A stretch of 64,000 nucleotides of DNA. Source: Mobiluncus massiliensis (GTDB lineage Bacteria; Actinomycetota; Actinomycetes; Actinomycetales; Actinomycetaceae). The notes below the pieces were generated by a model, which was not told where the DNA came from, ran no database searches, and saw only the letters and a program-made list of their open reading frames with translations. The DNA lies in contig NZ_OX458329.1 of NCBI RefSeq assembly GCF_949769255.1, forward strand, positions 1,116,001 through 1,180,000. The letters are read 5' to 3'. Position 1 is the stretch's first letter. Every line of letters starts with the position of its first letter. The position numbers were made by a program, and so were the translations under genes. Below, in pieces: positions 13,642-22,915 of this stretch.

Positions 13642-13675
13642 GCTGCGGCCCCGCCGGATACGACGGGACCGCAGC
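13642..13675 (-). terminator. terminator after the sugar-binding protein gene
   Basis: A 12-bp stem with one G-U pair (13642-13653 with 13664-13675) is followed on the minus strand by TGTTTAATG. It lies about 57 bases past the chvE stop and separates that operon from the rRNA promoter. Confidence 0.7.
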
Positions 13676-13732
13676 CAAATCTACATAGAGTAGGAATCTC
13701 GGTCTAGCAGGCCAAAATCCTAAACTAAAGGA

Positions 13733-14860
13733 CTACTTCACAGAGTTAACCGCTTCCAACTTTGTGGGCTCGTCCTTGTAAACTTCCGCAGCGTTGTCCT
13801 TCGTTGCCACCACGGGAGGCAACAGGAAGGCCGGGACAATCTTCTTAGTGTTGTCGTACTGCTTGTCATCCACAGCGATGCCGTTAAGGTCCTTCACGTC
13901 CTTTTCGCCCTTCAAGAGCTTCTGGGCCAAAGCCACAACGCTTTCCACCAGCGGCTTGGTCGGCTTGGAAATGGTGGAGTACTGCTTACCCTGCATGATC
14001 CACTTCAGAGACTCAATCTCGGAGTCCTGACCGGTCACGACCGGGAGGGTCTTGCCAGCCTGTTCGCAAGAGGACAGGACAGCGCGAGCCAGAGTGTCAT
14101 TCGGGGAGAGGATACCGTCCGGAACCTTGTCGCCGGGGTAATTCTGAGCCAGGATGGCGTCCATACGGCTCTGCGCGTTCTTGGGATCCCAGCCTTGGGT
14201 AGCAGCCTGGGCTTGGGTGTTCTGACCAGAACCAATCGTGACCTTACCGGCATCAATCTCCGGCTGCAATACGGACATGGCTCCGTCAAAGAACTTGGCC
14301 GAGTTCGAGTCATCGTTGGAACCCGCTACCACTTCGATGGTCCACGGGCCGCCAGGCTTCTTGGCTTCCAAGCCTTTCAGCAAAGCCTCGCCCTGCTTCA
14401 CGCCCACGCCAAAGTTATCGTAAGCAACGTAGTAGTCGACGTTCTCAGTTGCCATCAACAGGCGGTCGTAAGCAATGACGGGTACGCCAGCATCGGCAGC
14501 CTTCTGCACCTGATTACCTAAGGAGGTGCCGTCAATAGCGCCAATGATTAGAGCCTTCGCTCCATTGGTGAGCATCGTATCAATCTGGTTCTGCTGTTCA
14601 GAAACACCATTGTTCGCGAATTGAACCGAGCACTTCAGGCCCTCGCTCTTGCACAGGTCGTTGAAGTACTTCTCGGCTTCTACCCAGTTCTCAGAGGTCT
14701 TTTGAGGCATAGAGATGCCCAAATCCAGACCAGTCGAGCTGTTTGCCCCGGCGTCGTCTCCGGACTTATCAGCGTTGCCAGCATTGCCTGCGCAGCCTGA
14801 CAGTGCGAACGCTAATGCGCCAGCGGCGCCAAGAACGGCGATTCTCTTGATTATTTGCAT
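13733..14860 (-). CDS. chvE: sugar ABC transporter substrate-binding lipoprotein, ChvE/XylF type
   Basis: This is the extracellular sugar receptor of a carbohydrate ABC importer. The 375 residues start with a lipoprotein signal (KRIAVLGAAGALAFA, lipobox LSGC with the lipidated Cys at residue 23) and a short Asn/Gly-rich linker. The type I periplasmic-binding fold follows: ISMPQKTSENWVEAEKYF, AKALIIGAIDGTSLGNQVQ, VPVIAYDRLL and the hinge region with GQDSEIESLKWI. The sequence is closest in character to ChvE multiple-monosaccharide receptors, so xylose, glucose, galactose or arabinose are candidate ligands. Start ATG with GAGGTAA upstream. It is the last gene of the transporter operon, 70 bases after gguB, with two small hairpins between them. 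Confidence 0.9.
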   Translation of the reverse strand: MQIIKRIAVLGAAGALAFALSGCAGNAGNADKSGDDAGANSSTGLDLGISMPQKTSENWVEAEKYFNDLCKSEGLKCSVQFANNGVSEQQNQIDTMLTNGAKALIIGAIDGTSLGNQVQKAADAGVPVIAYDRLLMATENVDYYVAYDNFGVGVKQGEALLKGLEAKKPGGPWTIEVVAGSNDDSNSAKFFDGAMSVLQPEIDAGKVTIGSGQNTQAQAATQGWDPKNAQSRMDAILAQNYPGDKVPDGILSPNDTLARAVLSSCEQAGKTLPVVTGQDSEIESLKWIMQGKQYSTISKPTKPLVESVVALAQKLLKGEKDVKDLNGIAVDDKQYDNTKKIVPAFLLPPVVATKDNAAEVYKDEPTKLEAVNSVK

Positions 14861-14930
14861 GGTTACCTCACTTTTGTGTCGAGTCCTGGTGCCCCAGGTT
14901 TGGGCAGTTGCCCAAGTTCTTTGTGACTAA

Positions 14931-16238
14931 CTAGGCCTTCGCTTCCTGCTCAGGCGATTCTTTTTTCGAGTCATTTTCAGGCACAAGCGCCGTGTCGGAC
15001 GATGCTTGGTTACGTTTGCGAGCGGCACTGAATAGGCCAATAATCGAAGGCTTGCCCTGTTTCTTGGACAGTACGTCAAAGGCTACGGCAAGAAGCAGCA
15101 CCAAACCTTTAATCATCTGAGTCCAGTCTGTGCCCACGCCAAGCAGCTGCAAACCGTTGTTCAGGAAAGCCATCACCAAAGCACCCACCATGGTGCCACC
15201 CAAAGTACCAATACCGCCCCAGACTGAAGCGCCACCGATAAATACGGAGGCGATGGCATCAAGCTCCCATAAGTTGCCATCAAACGGCGTAGATGCTCCG
15301 GAACGTCCCACGAAGCACACCGCAGCGATAGCCGCCAGGACCGAGGAGTTGAACATTACAAAGAAGTTCACTTTCCTCACCGAGATACCGGTTAATGCCG
15401 CGGCCACGCGGTTACCGCCCACGGCGTAGATGCCTCGCCCAAGAGGGGTGTTGCGAGACAAGAAGTTGTAGAACAGGAACAGCAAAATCACGATGATGCC
15501 AGAGATAGGCAGGGAAGTACCCGGTCGTCCAGTCGCAAAAATCCATCCAAACAGCAGGATAATAATGCAAGTAAAGACCACCTGAACCACAAAAATCCAG
15601 CTAGCGGGCAACTCTGCTCCAGCCTTCGCCAGACGGACACGCTTGCGGGTGCGCATGAACACCATCAGGAGAGCGGCAATCATGGCTAAGATGATAGTTT
15701 CCGAGTTAATTATCCAATTACCTATGGCTATAGGCGGCAGCCAATTCATATAGCCGGCACCGATGAATTTCACCTGATCCGGAACAGGAATCGACAGGGA
15801 CTTGCCAATAAACTGGTTCATCCCGCGGAACAGCAACATACCGCCCAAGGTCACGACGAAGGCGGGAACCCCCACGATGGCAACCCAGAATCCATGCCAG
15901 CTACCGATAATCACACCCACAATCAGCGCGACACCGATGCCAAGCCACCAAGGCAACCCCGCTCCGGACTGCTCAGACGTGACCTTCGCCAGCACAATGC
16001 CGATTACGGCCGCCACCGAACCAACTGACAGGTCGATGTGTCCAGCGATAATCACCAGCACCATGCCCATCGCCAGAATCAGCACGTAGGTGTTTCCAGA
16101 AAGGACGTTTTGCAAGTTTTGAGCGGAGAGAACAGTGCCGCCCGTCAGGAACTGGAATAAAAGAATTTCCAGAATCAAGACGATAACCATAGCCAATTGG
16201 CGCAGGTTGCCGCCTAGTAGTTGTTTCAATGCTGGCAT
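14931..16238 (-). CDS. gguB: multiple-sugar ABC transporter permease, GguB/MmsB type
   Basis: This membrane channel of a sugar ABC importer has 435 residues. About ten hydrophobic segments are visible, and the diagnostic BPD_transp_2 stretch GHIDLSVGSVAAVIGIVLAKV lies near residue 66. A second signature GGNRVAAALTGISVRKV is near residue 275 and the coupling-helix region FIGGASVWGGIGTLGGTMVGAL near residue 335. A long charged loop at about 196-210 (MRTRKRVRLAKAGAEL) distinguishes the GguB/XylH branch from RbsC. The hydrophilic tail of about 40 residues has no known role. Start ATG with GGGAGGAAAA upstream, 18 bases after gguA. Confidence 0.92.
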   Translation of the reverse strand: MPALKQLLGGNLRQLAMVIVLILEILLFQFLTGGTVLSAQNLQNVLSGNTYVLILAMGMVLVIIAGHIDLSVGSVAAVIGIVLAKVTSEQSGAGLPWWLGIGVALIVGVIIGSWHGFWVAIVGVPAFVVTLGGMLLFRGMNQFIGKSLSIPVPDQVKFIGAGYMNWLPPIAIGNWIINSETIILAMIAALLMVFMRTRKRVRLAKAGAELPASWIFVVQVVFTCIIILLFGWIFATGRPGTSLPISGIIVILLFLFYNFLSRNTPLGRGIYAVGGNRVAAALTGISVRKVNFFVMFNSSVLAAIAAVCFVGRSGASTPFDGNLWELDAIASVFIGGASVWGGIGTLGGTMVGALVMAFLNNGLQLLGVGTDWTQMIKGLVLLLAVAFDVLSKKQGKPSIIGLFSAARKRNQASSDTALVPENDSKKESPEQEAKA

Positions 16239-16256
16239 TGGTAATTTTCCTCCCTG

Positions 16257-17825
16257 TTAGGCGGCAGCACTGCCGGATTTAGAAGTTGTGGGGTTCATGA
16301 GACGCATGAGCGACTCTTGGTCGGCATCTTTCGTATCGAATACACCGGTGACTTTTCCTTCAAAAATCGTATAGATACGGTCTGTAATGCCCAGTAGCTC
16401 CGGAAGTTCTGAAGAAATCACGATGACACCGATTCCAGCGGCAGCAAGTTTGCCGATGAGCGTGTAAATCTCAAATTTGGCGCCCACATCAATCCCACGT
16501 GTCGGCTCATCCAGAATCAATACCTTCGGGTCGGTGTACATCCATTTAGCAAGCACGACCTTTTGCATATTTCCACCGGAAAGTGACGATATGAAGTTAT
16601 CGATTGACGGGCTCTTGATACGCAAGTTCTGGCGATACTCCTCAGCCGTCTGACGGACTGTGTGCCAATCAATCGCGAGTGTGTTGCCGGTAGCTTTCTT
16701 TAGTTTCGCAGAGATAACTTCACCTTTGATGTCATCCAGAAGGTTTAGCCCCTGCACCTTTCGGTCCTCCGGAAGATAGGCCAGCCCGGCTTCAATAGCT
16801 GCTGGAACCGACCTCATAAAGATCTCTTTACCTTCCATGAACGTTTGACCAGACTCAAAAATTCCGTAGGAATGGCCAAAAACTGAACGTGCCAGCTCGG
16901 TACGCCCCGAACCCATCAACCCCGCCAGGCCCACGACTTCTCCACTGCGTACCTGGATATTCGAGTTTTTACAGATGAGCCGCTCGGTATTGACCGGGTG
17001 ATACACTCTCCAGTCTCTAATCTCAAACAGCACTTCGCCAATATGCGGATCACGGTCGGGGAAACGATTGTCCAGAGGCCGACCCACCATAGAGTGAATG
17101 ATGCGGTCCTCGTCGACGTTGCCGTCTTTAACTTCCATAGTCTCAATCGTTTTTCCGTCACGTATCACGGTAATCGCGTCAGAAATAGCAGCGATTTCAT
17201 TGAGTTTGTGAGAAATCATAATCTGGCTGATACCGCTTTGACGCTGCTGGCGCATCAGGTCCAACAGATGGGCCGATTCTTCCTCGTTCAGTGCGGAAGT
17301 CGGCTCATCAAGGATCAGTAGTTTCACGTTCTTGGACAGAGCCTTGGCTATCTCCACCAGCTGCTGCTTGCCCACCCCAATCTCTTTGATGGGGGTATCC
17401 GGGTCATCATCGAGGCCCACTTCCCGAAGTAATTCCACGGCGCGTTTTCTAGTCTGGAACCAATCTATGCCTACGCCCTGCTTAATTTCGTTGCCCAAGA
17501 AAATATTTTCGGCAATTGAGAGTTCAGGAATCAGTGCGAGTTCCTGGTGGATGATACCAATCCCGGCTGCTTCCGACTCTCGGATGTTCTTAAAACGGCG
17601 AACCTCGCCTTGGTAGACGATGTCCCCCTGATAGGTTCCATGGGGCCATACTCCAGACAGCACTTTCATCAGGGTAGATTTACCGGCACCGTTTTCACCG
17701 CACAGGGAGTGGATAGTGCCCTGTTTGACCTGGAAATTAACATCATCAAGCGCTTTGACACCGGGGAATTCCTTGGTGATGTGGCGCATCTCTAAAATGT
17801 TGCCTACATCCTTAGATTCGTTCAC
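16257..17825 (-). CDS. gguA: multiple-sugar ABC transporter ATP-binding protein, GguA/MmsA type
   Basis: This is the fused double-ATPase subunit that powers the sugar importer. The 522 residues contain two ATP-binding halves. The first has Walker A GENGAGKST near residue 44, a degenerate signature GVGKQQLVEIAKAL and Walker B LLILDEPTSAL. The second has a degenerate P-loop GLMGSGRTEL near residue 300, a proper signature SSLSGGNMQKVVLAKW and Walker B VLILDEPTRGID. This pattern is typical of the RbsA/XylG/GguA family. The start codon is GTG (NESKDVGN follows) with TAGGAG upstream. It lies 144 bases after the AGE epimerase and 18 bases before gguB. Confidence 0.93.
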   Translation of the reverse strand: MNESKDVGNILEMRHITKEFPGVKALDDVNFQVKQGTIHSLCGENGAGKSTLMKVLSGVWPHGTYQGDIVYQGEVRRFKNIRESEAAGIGIIHQELALIPELSIAENIFLGNEIKQGVGIDWFQTRKRAVELLREVGLDDDPDTPIKEIGVGKQQLVEIAKALSKNVKLLILDEPTSALNEEESAHLLDLMRQQRQSGISQIMISHKLNEIAAISDAITVIRDGKTIETMEVKDGNVDEDRIIHSMVGRPLDNRFPDRDPHIGEVLFEIRDWRVYHPVNTERLICKNSNIQVRSGEVVGLAGLMGSGRTELARSVFGHSYGIFESGQTFMEGKEIFMRSVPAAIEAGLAYLPEDRKVQGLNLLDDIKGEVISAKLKKATGNTLAIDWHTVRQTAEEYRQNLRIKSPSIDNFISSLSGGNMQKVVLAKWMYTDPKVLILDEPTRGIDVGAKFEIYTLIGKLAAAGIGVIVISSELPELLGITDRIYTIFEGKVTGVFDTKDADQESLMRLMNPTTSKSGSAAA

Positions 17826-17969
17826 TTCTGCTCCTAGACTTCACTGTCTGGCCAATTACACCGAGTTCTTGCGTGAATACGTTCACAAGCCGAACGAAAG
17901 TCTACCTATTTGTGTAATCGGTATCAATTCTCAGACATCTTTGATATTTCAAGTATTTCTGAGCCTATT

Positions 17970-19250
17970 TCAGGCGGATTTTGACTGTTTCAACGCCGCG
18001 GCAAACCCCGGTTGTGCCGGCAGGTTAACCAGGAACATTGCCTGTCCCGCATGGTAAATGTCCGCTTTTCCAACCCAGGTGACGCAGGCAGGCTGATTAT
18101 TCACATCGAGCTCATGGGACCATTGTCCTGGATGCTGAATGAATTTGTCTTGCGCGTAAACACAAAACTTGTCAGCCCACTGCTGGGCCAACTGCGGAAG
18201 TTGGGAATCTGAACTGAAGCGAGCGGCGAGCTTAGAAATCACCAGGCTTACCCCGATAGCTTCGCAAATGACCCAGTGCATCCGTTGGGAGGAAACCGGG
18301 CGGCCCTCGAAGTCTGTCGTGTAGGGAATTCCATCGGCACCATCGCTACCCCACGCCGCCAGCGCGGTACGGTAAAGTCCCGCGGCGGCCTCGTGAACCC
18401 AATCCAAATTCAAATCTAACCCAGCAGCCTCGGCTGCGCCCTGGAGCTGCAAGATCAGACGTGCCCACTCAAAACCGTGACCCGGCGTGGCTCCCCACGG
18501 ACGGAAAGGATCATTCGGCTTATCGCGGTTGTAATCAGGGTCTATGCGCCAGTTACTGGTGTAATGTTCGGGGATTCTCCAGTCGTATTCCCTCGCTGAC
18601 TCATTAATAATTGTCGTGGCAATGGACGCACCCCGCCGCAGGTATTCGGTGTCTGCAGTCGCATCGAAAGCTGCCAGGCACGACTCCAAAGTGTGCATAT
18701 TCGCGTTCGCACCGCGGTAGTCTTCCAGCTCTGTCCAGTCCCTAGCGTAAGATTCTCGGGCTCTCCCCGCTGATTCGTCCCACCAGTAAGCATCCTGGAT
18801 ACGCCTGGCTTCGTCCAGCAGTTCGCGCGCCCCGGGAATTTCCGCGACAGTGGCTGAGCTAGCCGCAATAATCACGAACGCATGAGCATAGGCTTCCTTA
18901 CGGGGTCCGTTCTCAAGATTGGGGCGAGGCTGCCCCGACGCATCAAGTTCCGTGTCAATCCACGAAAACCAGCCACCATATTCCCGGTCCACAAAATATT
19001 CCCGCAGTGCGTGAATCCCGTGCGCGGCCAGTTCGCGGGATTGTTCGGGATGGATTCCCGCCAGGGCAAACAGCGAAAACATATGTGTCATTCGGCAGTT
19101 AATCCACAGTTGAGCCCCCATTTGGGGCATGACCGCCCCTTCAGGGCCAAGATAACCAAATCCGGCAGGAACCTTTGATTTCATGCCGAATTCACACAAC
19201 GCTGGAAGCTCGCGGGCAGCCAAAGAACGCAAATCAAGAATTTCACACAT
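17970..19250 (-). CDS. AGE-family sugar epimerase/isomerase
   Basis: The family interconverts sugars such as N-acylglucosamine, mannose/fructose, cellobiose or sulfoquinovose in an alpha6/alpha6 barrel. The 426 residues show the family pattern: MGAQLWINCRMTHMFSLFAL near residues 44-63, FVDREYGGWFSWID, KEAYAHAFVIIAAS, PWGATPGHGFEWARLILQLQ and RMHWVICEAIGVSLV, which hold catalytic histidines. The sequence resembles YihS and mannose isomerase more than GlcNAc 2-epimerase, but the substrate cannot be settled here. It starts the sugar transporter cluster, suggesting it processes the imported sugar. There is no Shine-Dalgarno sequence. TAGAAT lies exactly seven bases before the ATG, so the mRNA may be leaderless. 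Confidence 0.85.
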   Translation of the reverse strand: MCEILDLRSLAARELPALCEFGMKSKVPAGFGYLGPEGAVMPQMGAQLWINCRMTHMFSLFALAGIHPEQSRELAAHGIHALREYFVDREYGGWFSWIDTELDASGQPRPNLENGPRKEAYAHAFVIIAASSATVAEIPGARELLDEARRIQDAYWWDESAGRARESYARDWTELEDYRGANANMHTLESCLAAFDATADTEYLRRGASIATTIINESAREYDWRIPEHYTSNWRIDPDYNRDKPNDPFRPWGATPGHGFEWARLILQLQGAAEAAGLDLNLDWVHEAAAGLYRTALAAWGSDGADGIPYTTDFEGRPVSSQRMHWVICEAIGVSLVISKLAARFSSDSQLPQLAQQWADKFCVYAQDKFIQHPGQWSHELDVNNQPACVTWVGKADIYHAGQAMFLVNLPAQPGFAAALKQSKSA

Positions 19251-19257
19251 GACTGAA

Positions 19258-19263
19258 ATTCTA
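19258..19263 (-). promoter_or_regulatory. candidate -10 element for a leaderless epimerase mRNA
   Basis: TAGAAT on the minus strand is seven bases upstream of the epimerase ATG. A possible -35 (TTGAGC) has only a 15-base spacer, so the promoter call rests mainly on the -10 and the missing ribosome-binding site. Confidence 0.4.
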
Positions 19264-19311
19264 ATGTAGCCCCACCTCGCTCAAGGTGATACCGATTATT
19301 CAAAATAATTA

Positions 19312-19358
19312 AGGCCTAAAAACAGCTGTGCGCGCGAACCGTTGTCTGGTCGCGCACA
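19312..19358 (-). terminator. terminator of the DUF1540 gene
   Basis: An 8-bp GC stem (19327-19334 with 19351-19358) is followed on the minus strand by GCTGTTTTTAGG. It begins about 30 bases past the DUF1540 stop and isolates that gene from the epimerase-transporter operon. Confidence 0.75.
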
Positions 19359-19386
19359 CAGGTTTATGGATTTATAGGTGGTAAGC

Positions 19387-19656
19387 CTAAGCAGCCTGGT
19401 GATAGGTGAGGCACTCGCCGGTCTTTCCACCAACTTTGACGGAAGGCGCCTGGCACTCCAAGTGCTCATTGAAGCTGCAGTCGGATTTCTGGCAAGCCCC
19501 AACTGCGGCTTGCTTACCGAGTCCTCCGACCTGAGGCAAGGCAATGAAGGTTGAGCAACCCTTGGTGCCCATAGTCATGGCGGTGGCTTGGCAGCCATCG
19601 TGGTTGTAAGAGCAATCGGATACTTCGCAATCGCTAACTACTGGTTGAGTACTCAT
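19387..19656 (-). CDS. small cysteine-rich protein with two DUF1540 repeats
   Basis: The 89-residue cytoplasmic protein contains two copies of a short cysteine motif: CEVSDCSYNHDGCQATAMTM near residue 10, closing with KGCSTF, and CQKSDCSFNEHLECQAPSVK near residue 55, closing with GECLTY. This C-x4-C-x6-C (or C-x7-C) pattern is DUF1540, a presumed metal-binding domain of unknown function found mostly in Firmicutes and Actinobacteria. Start ATG with AAAGGATC upstream. It stands alone, with its own promoter (TTGACA) and terminator. A metal storage or redox role is possible but only inferred from the cysteines. Confidence 0.85.
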   Translation of the reverse strand: MSTQPVVSDCEVSDCSYNHDGCQATAMTMGTKGCSTFIALPQVGGLGKQAAVGACQKSDCSFNEHLECQAPSVKVGGKTGECLTYHQAA

Positions 19657-19689
19657 ATCTTTGATCCTTTCGTAATAAGTAACTGCAGA

Positions 19690-19717
19690 TGAATAATTTC
19701 TTAATTAAGACTGTCAA
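19690..19717 (-). promoter_or_regulatory. promoter of the DUF1540 gene with a palindromic spacer
   Basis: A perfect -35 TTGACA (19712-19717) and TATTCA (19690-19695) are 16 bases apart on the minus strand. The spacer contains the perfect 12-bp palindrome TCTTAATTAAGA (19699-19710), a plausible repressor site. Confidence 0.5.
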
Positions 19718-20006
19718 CTATTTTTTCAACCTTGTAAACCCCTACTCAGAATACCTACGTTTACGCAGGTCACAGGCTTTCATTTATATAGAAACGTACG
19801 AATTGCTTATATCAAAAAGCATATATGGATATTTTTAAATAACCGTAGCGATTCTAAATCAAGCCGATTAAGCAAAGTAGATTTAACCTAAAGGTGATTC
19901 TGCCGCCAGCACCCGGATTCAGCGCAAGAGACCCTCTTCATCAACACTGACAGGCATCGGTTCATTATCTGAGACGTATATGCTCGAATAGTGGACACTC
20001 CTGTAC

Positions 20007-20057
20007 TTGTGGCGAAAAAATGCGTACCTTTATCTTGTGACCGGTCCGAATCGGACC
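20007..20057 (+). promoter_or_regulatory. trpB promoter with a dyad at the start site
   Basis: TTGTGG (20007-20012) and TATCTT (20031-20036) are 18 bases apart. The predicted start falls at the 15-bp dyad GGTCCGAATCGGACC (20043-20057), 7-bp arms around one base. The position fits an operator that blocks initiation. The regulator is unknown. Confidence 0.4.
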
Positions 20058-20099
20058 AAATCGGTTTCAGTACGGGATTGAAAAATTATGGAGGAAACG

Positions 20100-21332
20100 A
20101 TGAACAAGTACCGCGATTTTGACAACTACCTCAAGGAATACCCCGACGAAAAGGGATACTTCGGCAAATACGGCGGCAACTACCTGCAGGACCCGGAGCT
20201 GGTCAAAGCCTTTGACGAGTACGCGGAAGCCTATAACACTATTGCCCAATCTGCCCAGTTCATTGCGGAGTTACGTCGCATCCGCAAGGATTTCCAAGGC
20301 CGTCCCACCCCGGTGTACCACTGCCAGCGTTTGAGCCAGAAACTGGGACGTACCCAGATCTATCTCAAACGCGAGGATCTGAACCATACCGGGGCGCACA
20401 AGCTCAATCACTGCATGGGCGAAGGCCTATTGGCTAAATACATGGGGAAAAAGAAGCTCATCGCGGAAACCGGAGCGGGGCAGCACGGCGTGGCCCTCGC
20501 CACCGCCGCCGCCTACTTCGGCCTGGAATGCGACATCTACATGGGTGAGGTCGACATCGCCAAGCAAGCTCCGAACGTGGCGCGCATGAAGGTACTGGGC
20601 GCACGCGTCGTCCCCGTCAGCTTCGGGCTTAAAACCCTGAAAGAGGCCGTGGACGCCGCCTTCATGGCTTACTCCGAGGAATATCACGATGCCATCTATT
20701 GCATCGGCACTGCCGCCGGCCCCCACCCCTTCCCGGTCATGGTCAGGGATTTCCAGGAGGTCGTTGGCGTGGAGGCACGTGCCCAGTTTATGGAGCAGAC
20801 CGGGCACTTGCCGGACAAGGTGATGGCCTGTGTAGGGGGCGGTTCCAACGCGATTGGGATGTTTGTGCCGTTCCTGGCTGACCCGGTCGAGATTTTTGGG
20901 GTCGAGCCACAAGGGCGGGGCACGGCTTTGGGCGATCACGCGGCCTCCATTACCTATGGTGGCGAAGGCGTAATGCACGGATTCAATTCGATTATGCTCG
21001 CGGACGAAAAGGGAAATCCCGCGCCGGTCTATTCCAACGCTTCCGGCCTGGACTATCCCTCGGTTGGCCCCGAACACTCCCTGCTGCATGATATGGAACG
21101 CGTTAACTACGTGACCATTCGAGACGAGGAAGCTATTGAAGCCCTGTTCATGCTCTCCCGCTGGGAAGGCATCATCCCCGCCATCGAGAGCTCCCACGCC
21201 CTGGCTTATGCCATCAAGGAAGCCCGCAAAGGCAAGACGGGATCTATCCTGGTGAACCTGTCAGGCCGCGGGGACAAGGACCTCGACTACGTGATTGAGC
21301 ACTACGGCACGGGCGAGAACTACGTCAAATAA
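20100..21332 (+). CDS. trpB: tryptophan synthase beta chain, stand-alone
   Basis: This PLP enzyme joins indole and serine to make tryptophan. I start it at the second ATG ([19 protein letters not shown], 410 residues), because GGAGGAA sits three bases before it and overlaps the first ATG. Visible motifs are [38 protein letters not shown] with the PLP-binding lysine near residue 93, the catalytic-glutamate loop [11 protein letters not shown], the phosphate-binding GGGSNAIG and VGPEHS. No trpA or other trp gene lies nearby. Scavenging of external indole, abundant in the gut and vagina, is one possibility; complex formation with a distant TrpA is another. A bidirectional terminator follows. Confidence 0.93.
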   Translation: MNKYRDFDNYLKEYPDEKGYFGKYGGNYLQDPELVKAFDEYAEAYNTIAQSAQFIAELRRIRKDFQGRPTPVYHCQRLSQKLGRTQIYLKREDLNHTGAHKLNHCMGEGLLAKYMGKKKLIAETGAGQHGVALATAAAYFGLECDIYMGEVDIAKQAPNVARMKVLGARVVPVSFGLKTLKEAVDAAFMAYSEEYHDAIYCIGTAAGPHPFPVMVRDFQEVVGVEARAQFMEQTGHLPDKVMACVGGGSNAIGMFVPFLADPVEIFGVEPQGRGTALGDHAASITYGGEGVMHGFNSIMLADEKGNPAPVYSNASGLDYPSVGPEHSLLHDMERVNYVTIRDEEAIEALFMLSRWEGIIPAIESSHALAYAIKEARKGKTGSILVNLSGRGDKDLDYVIEHYGTGENYVK

Positions 21333-21351
21333 ACCCAGAAGTAAGCTCTAA

Positions 21352-21395
21352 AAATGTTTTGTTCCCGGACCGTTCGGTTCGGGAACAAAACATTT
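21352..21395. terminator. bidirectional terminator between trpB and gatB
   Basis: A perfect 16-bp stem pairs 21352-21367 with 21380-21395. The arms end in AAATGTTTTG and CAAAACATTT, giving T-rich 3' sides in both directions. It sits exactly between two convergent genes. Confidence 0.8.
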
Positions 21396-21415
21396 AAGCC
21401 GGAAATCAGACCGGT

Positions 21416-22915
21416 TTACAACCCAAGTTCGGCCATAATCAGGGACTTTACCGTTCCCGCATCGGCTTGACCGCGAGTAGCCTTCATAACCGGGCCCATC
21501 AGCGCGCCGATAGCCGCCATCTTGCCACCTTTAATCTTTTCGACGACATCCGGGTTGTCCGCAATCGCCTGCTTGACGGCAGTTTCCAAAGCGCCCGTGT
21601 CAGAAACGACCTCCAAGCCGCGCGCTTTCACGACCTCGCCAGGATTACCCTCTCCGGCCAGAACACCGGCGATAACCTGCTTCGCCAACTTGTCGTTAAT
21701 CTTGCCGTCTTCAACCAGGCGTTGCAGTTCGGCCACCTGGGCGGGAGTAATCGGCATTTCCTCCAGGTCTTTTTCCTCGCCTTTGGCCAAACGCGCGATT
21801 TCGCCCATCCACCACTTGCGAGCCCCGCCCGCGTCGGTTCCGGCTGAAACCGTTTCTTCAATGAGGTCCACCGCGCCGGCGTTGACAATGTCGCGCATTT
21901 CGATGTCAGTGAATCCCCACACACCCTGCAGGCGCTTGCGCCTCACGGCAGGAAGCTCAGGCAGACTCTGGCGGATTTCCTCCACCCACTCCCGGCCCGG
22001 CGCCACAGGTACCAGATCCGGTTCAGGGAAGTAACGGTAATCCTCGGCATCGGATTTCTCACGACCCGAAGAGGTCGTCCCGTCCGCTGCGTGGTAGTGG
22101 CGGGTTTCCTGGACGATTTTGCCGCCCTCGGCAAGGATTGCCGCCTGGCGACGCATTTCGTAACGCACGGTTTTCTCAATCCCTCTAAAGGAGTTCACGT
22201 TCTTGGTTTCCGTGCGGGTCCCCATCGGATCCTCCGGTTTATTGCGCAAGGACACGTTCACGTCAGCGCGGACATTGCCGCGCTCCATCCGGGCTTCACT
22301 AACCCCGATAGCCCGGAAAATATCCCGCAAGCTGCGCACATAAGCGGCGGCGACCTCGGGGGCACGATTCCCGGTCCCGATGATGGGTTTGGTGACGATT
22401 TCTACCAGTGGCACCCCGGCGCGGTTGTAATCCACCAGGGAGTGATCCGCACCTTGGATACGGCCGTCCTCTCCACCAATATGCGTGTTCTTGCCGGCGT
22501 CTTCCTCCATGTGGGCACGCTCGATTTCCACTCGGTACACGGTACCGTCCTCCAACTCGACATCGAGCCAGCCGTCATAACAGATTGGCTCATCATACTG
22601 GGAGGTTTGGAAAGCCTTAGTTAGGTCGGGATAGAAATAGTTCTTCCGCGCAAACCGGCAGTATTCGGCGATTTGGCAGTTCAGCGCCAGACCAATCCGA
22701 ATCGCGTACTCCACGGCACGCTTGTTGACCACCGGCAAGCATCCGGGCAACCCCAGGGAAACCGGGGTGATGTTTGTGTTCGGTTCGCCCCCGAAAGTAT
22801 TGGGCGCCGCGTCGAACATCTTGGTTTTCGTGCCCAGCTCAACGTGAACCTCCAACCCCAAAACCGGATCGAAACGTTCGGTAGCCTTGTCATAACTCAT
22901 CAACTTGTCGCTCAT
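21416..22915 (-). CDS. gatB: Asp-tRNA(Asn)/Glu-tRNA(Gln) amidotransferase subunit B
   Basis: It is the tRNA-binding and kinase subunit of GatCAB, which converts Glu-tRNA(Gln) and/or Asp-tRNA(Asn) to the amidated forms. The ATG giving [20 protein letters not shown] overlaps the gatA stop (ATGA) and has GGAGGG upstream; product 499 residues. Family signatures include [54 protein letters not shown], the segment [16 protein letters not shown], and the C-terminal YqeY-like domain ending in [20 protein letters not shown]. It is the last gene of gatC-gatA-gatB. Confidence 0.97.
   Translation of the reverse strand: MSDKLMSYDKATERFDPVLGLEVHVELGTKTKMFDAAPNTFGGEPNTNITPVSLGLPGCLPVVNKRAVEYAIRIGLALNCQIAEYCRFARKNYFYPDLTKAFQTSQYDEPICYDGWLDVELEDGTVYRVEIERAHMEEDAGKNTHIGGEDGRIQGADHSLVDYNRAGVPLVEIVTKPIIGTGNRAPEVAAAYVRSLRDIFRAIGVSEARMERGNVRADVNVSLRNKPEDPMGTRTETKNVNSFRGIEKTVRYEMRRQAAILAEGGKIVQETRHYHAADGTTSSGREKSDAEDYRYFPEPDLVPVAPGREWVEEIRQSLPELPAVRRKRLQGVWGFTDIEMRDIVNAGAVDLIEETVSAGTDAGGARKWWMGEIARLAKGEEKDLEEMPITPAQVAELQRLVEDGKINDKLAKQVIAGVLAGEGNPGEVVKARGLEVVSDTGALETAVKQAIADNPDVVEKIKGGKMAAIGALMGPVMKATRGQADAGTVKSLIMAELGL

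Larger units (their letters stand above)
13230..13732. other. rRNA leader and chvE downstream region
   Basis: These 503 bases contain no gene. From left to right they hold a T-rich (minus strand) 16S leader of about 240 bases, the rRNA promoter at 13477-13505, a featureless stretch of about 130 bases, and the terminator of the sugar transporter operon at 13642-13675. Confidence 0.6.
19657..20099. other. divergent AT-rich control region
   Basis: This 443-bp stretch between the DUF1540 gene (minus) and trpB (plus) contains no gene. It carries both promoters and a markedly AT-rich block at about 19790-19870. Confidence 0.55.
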
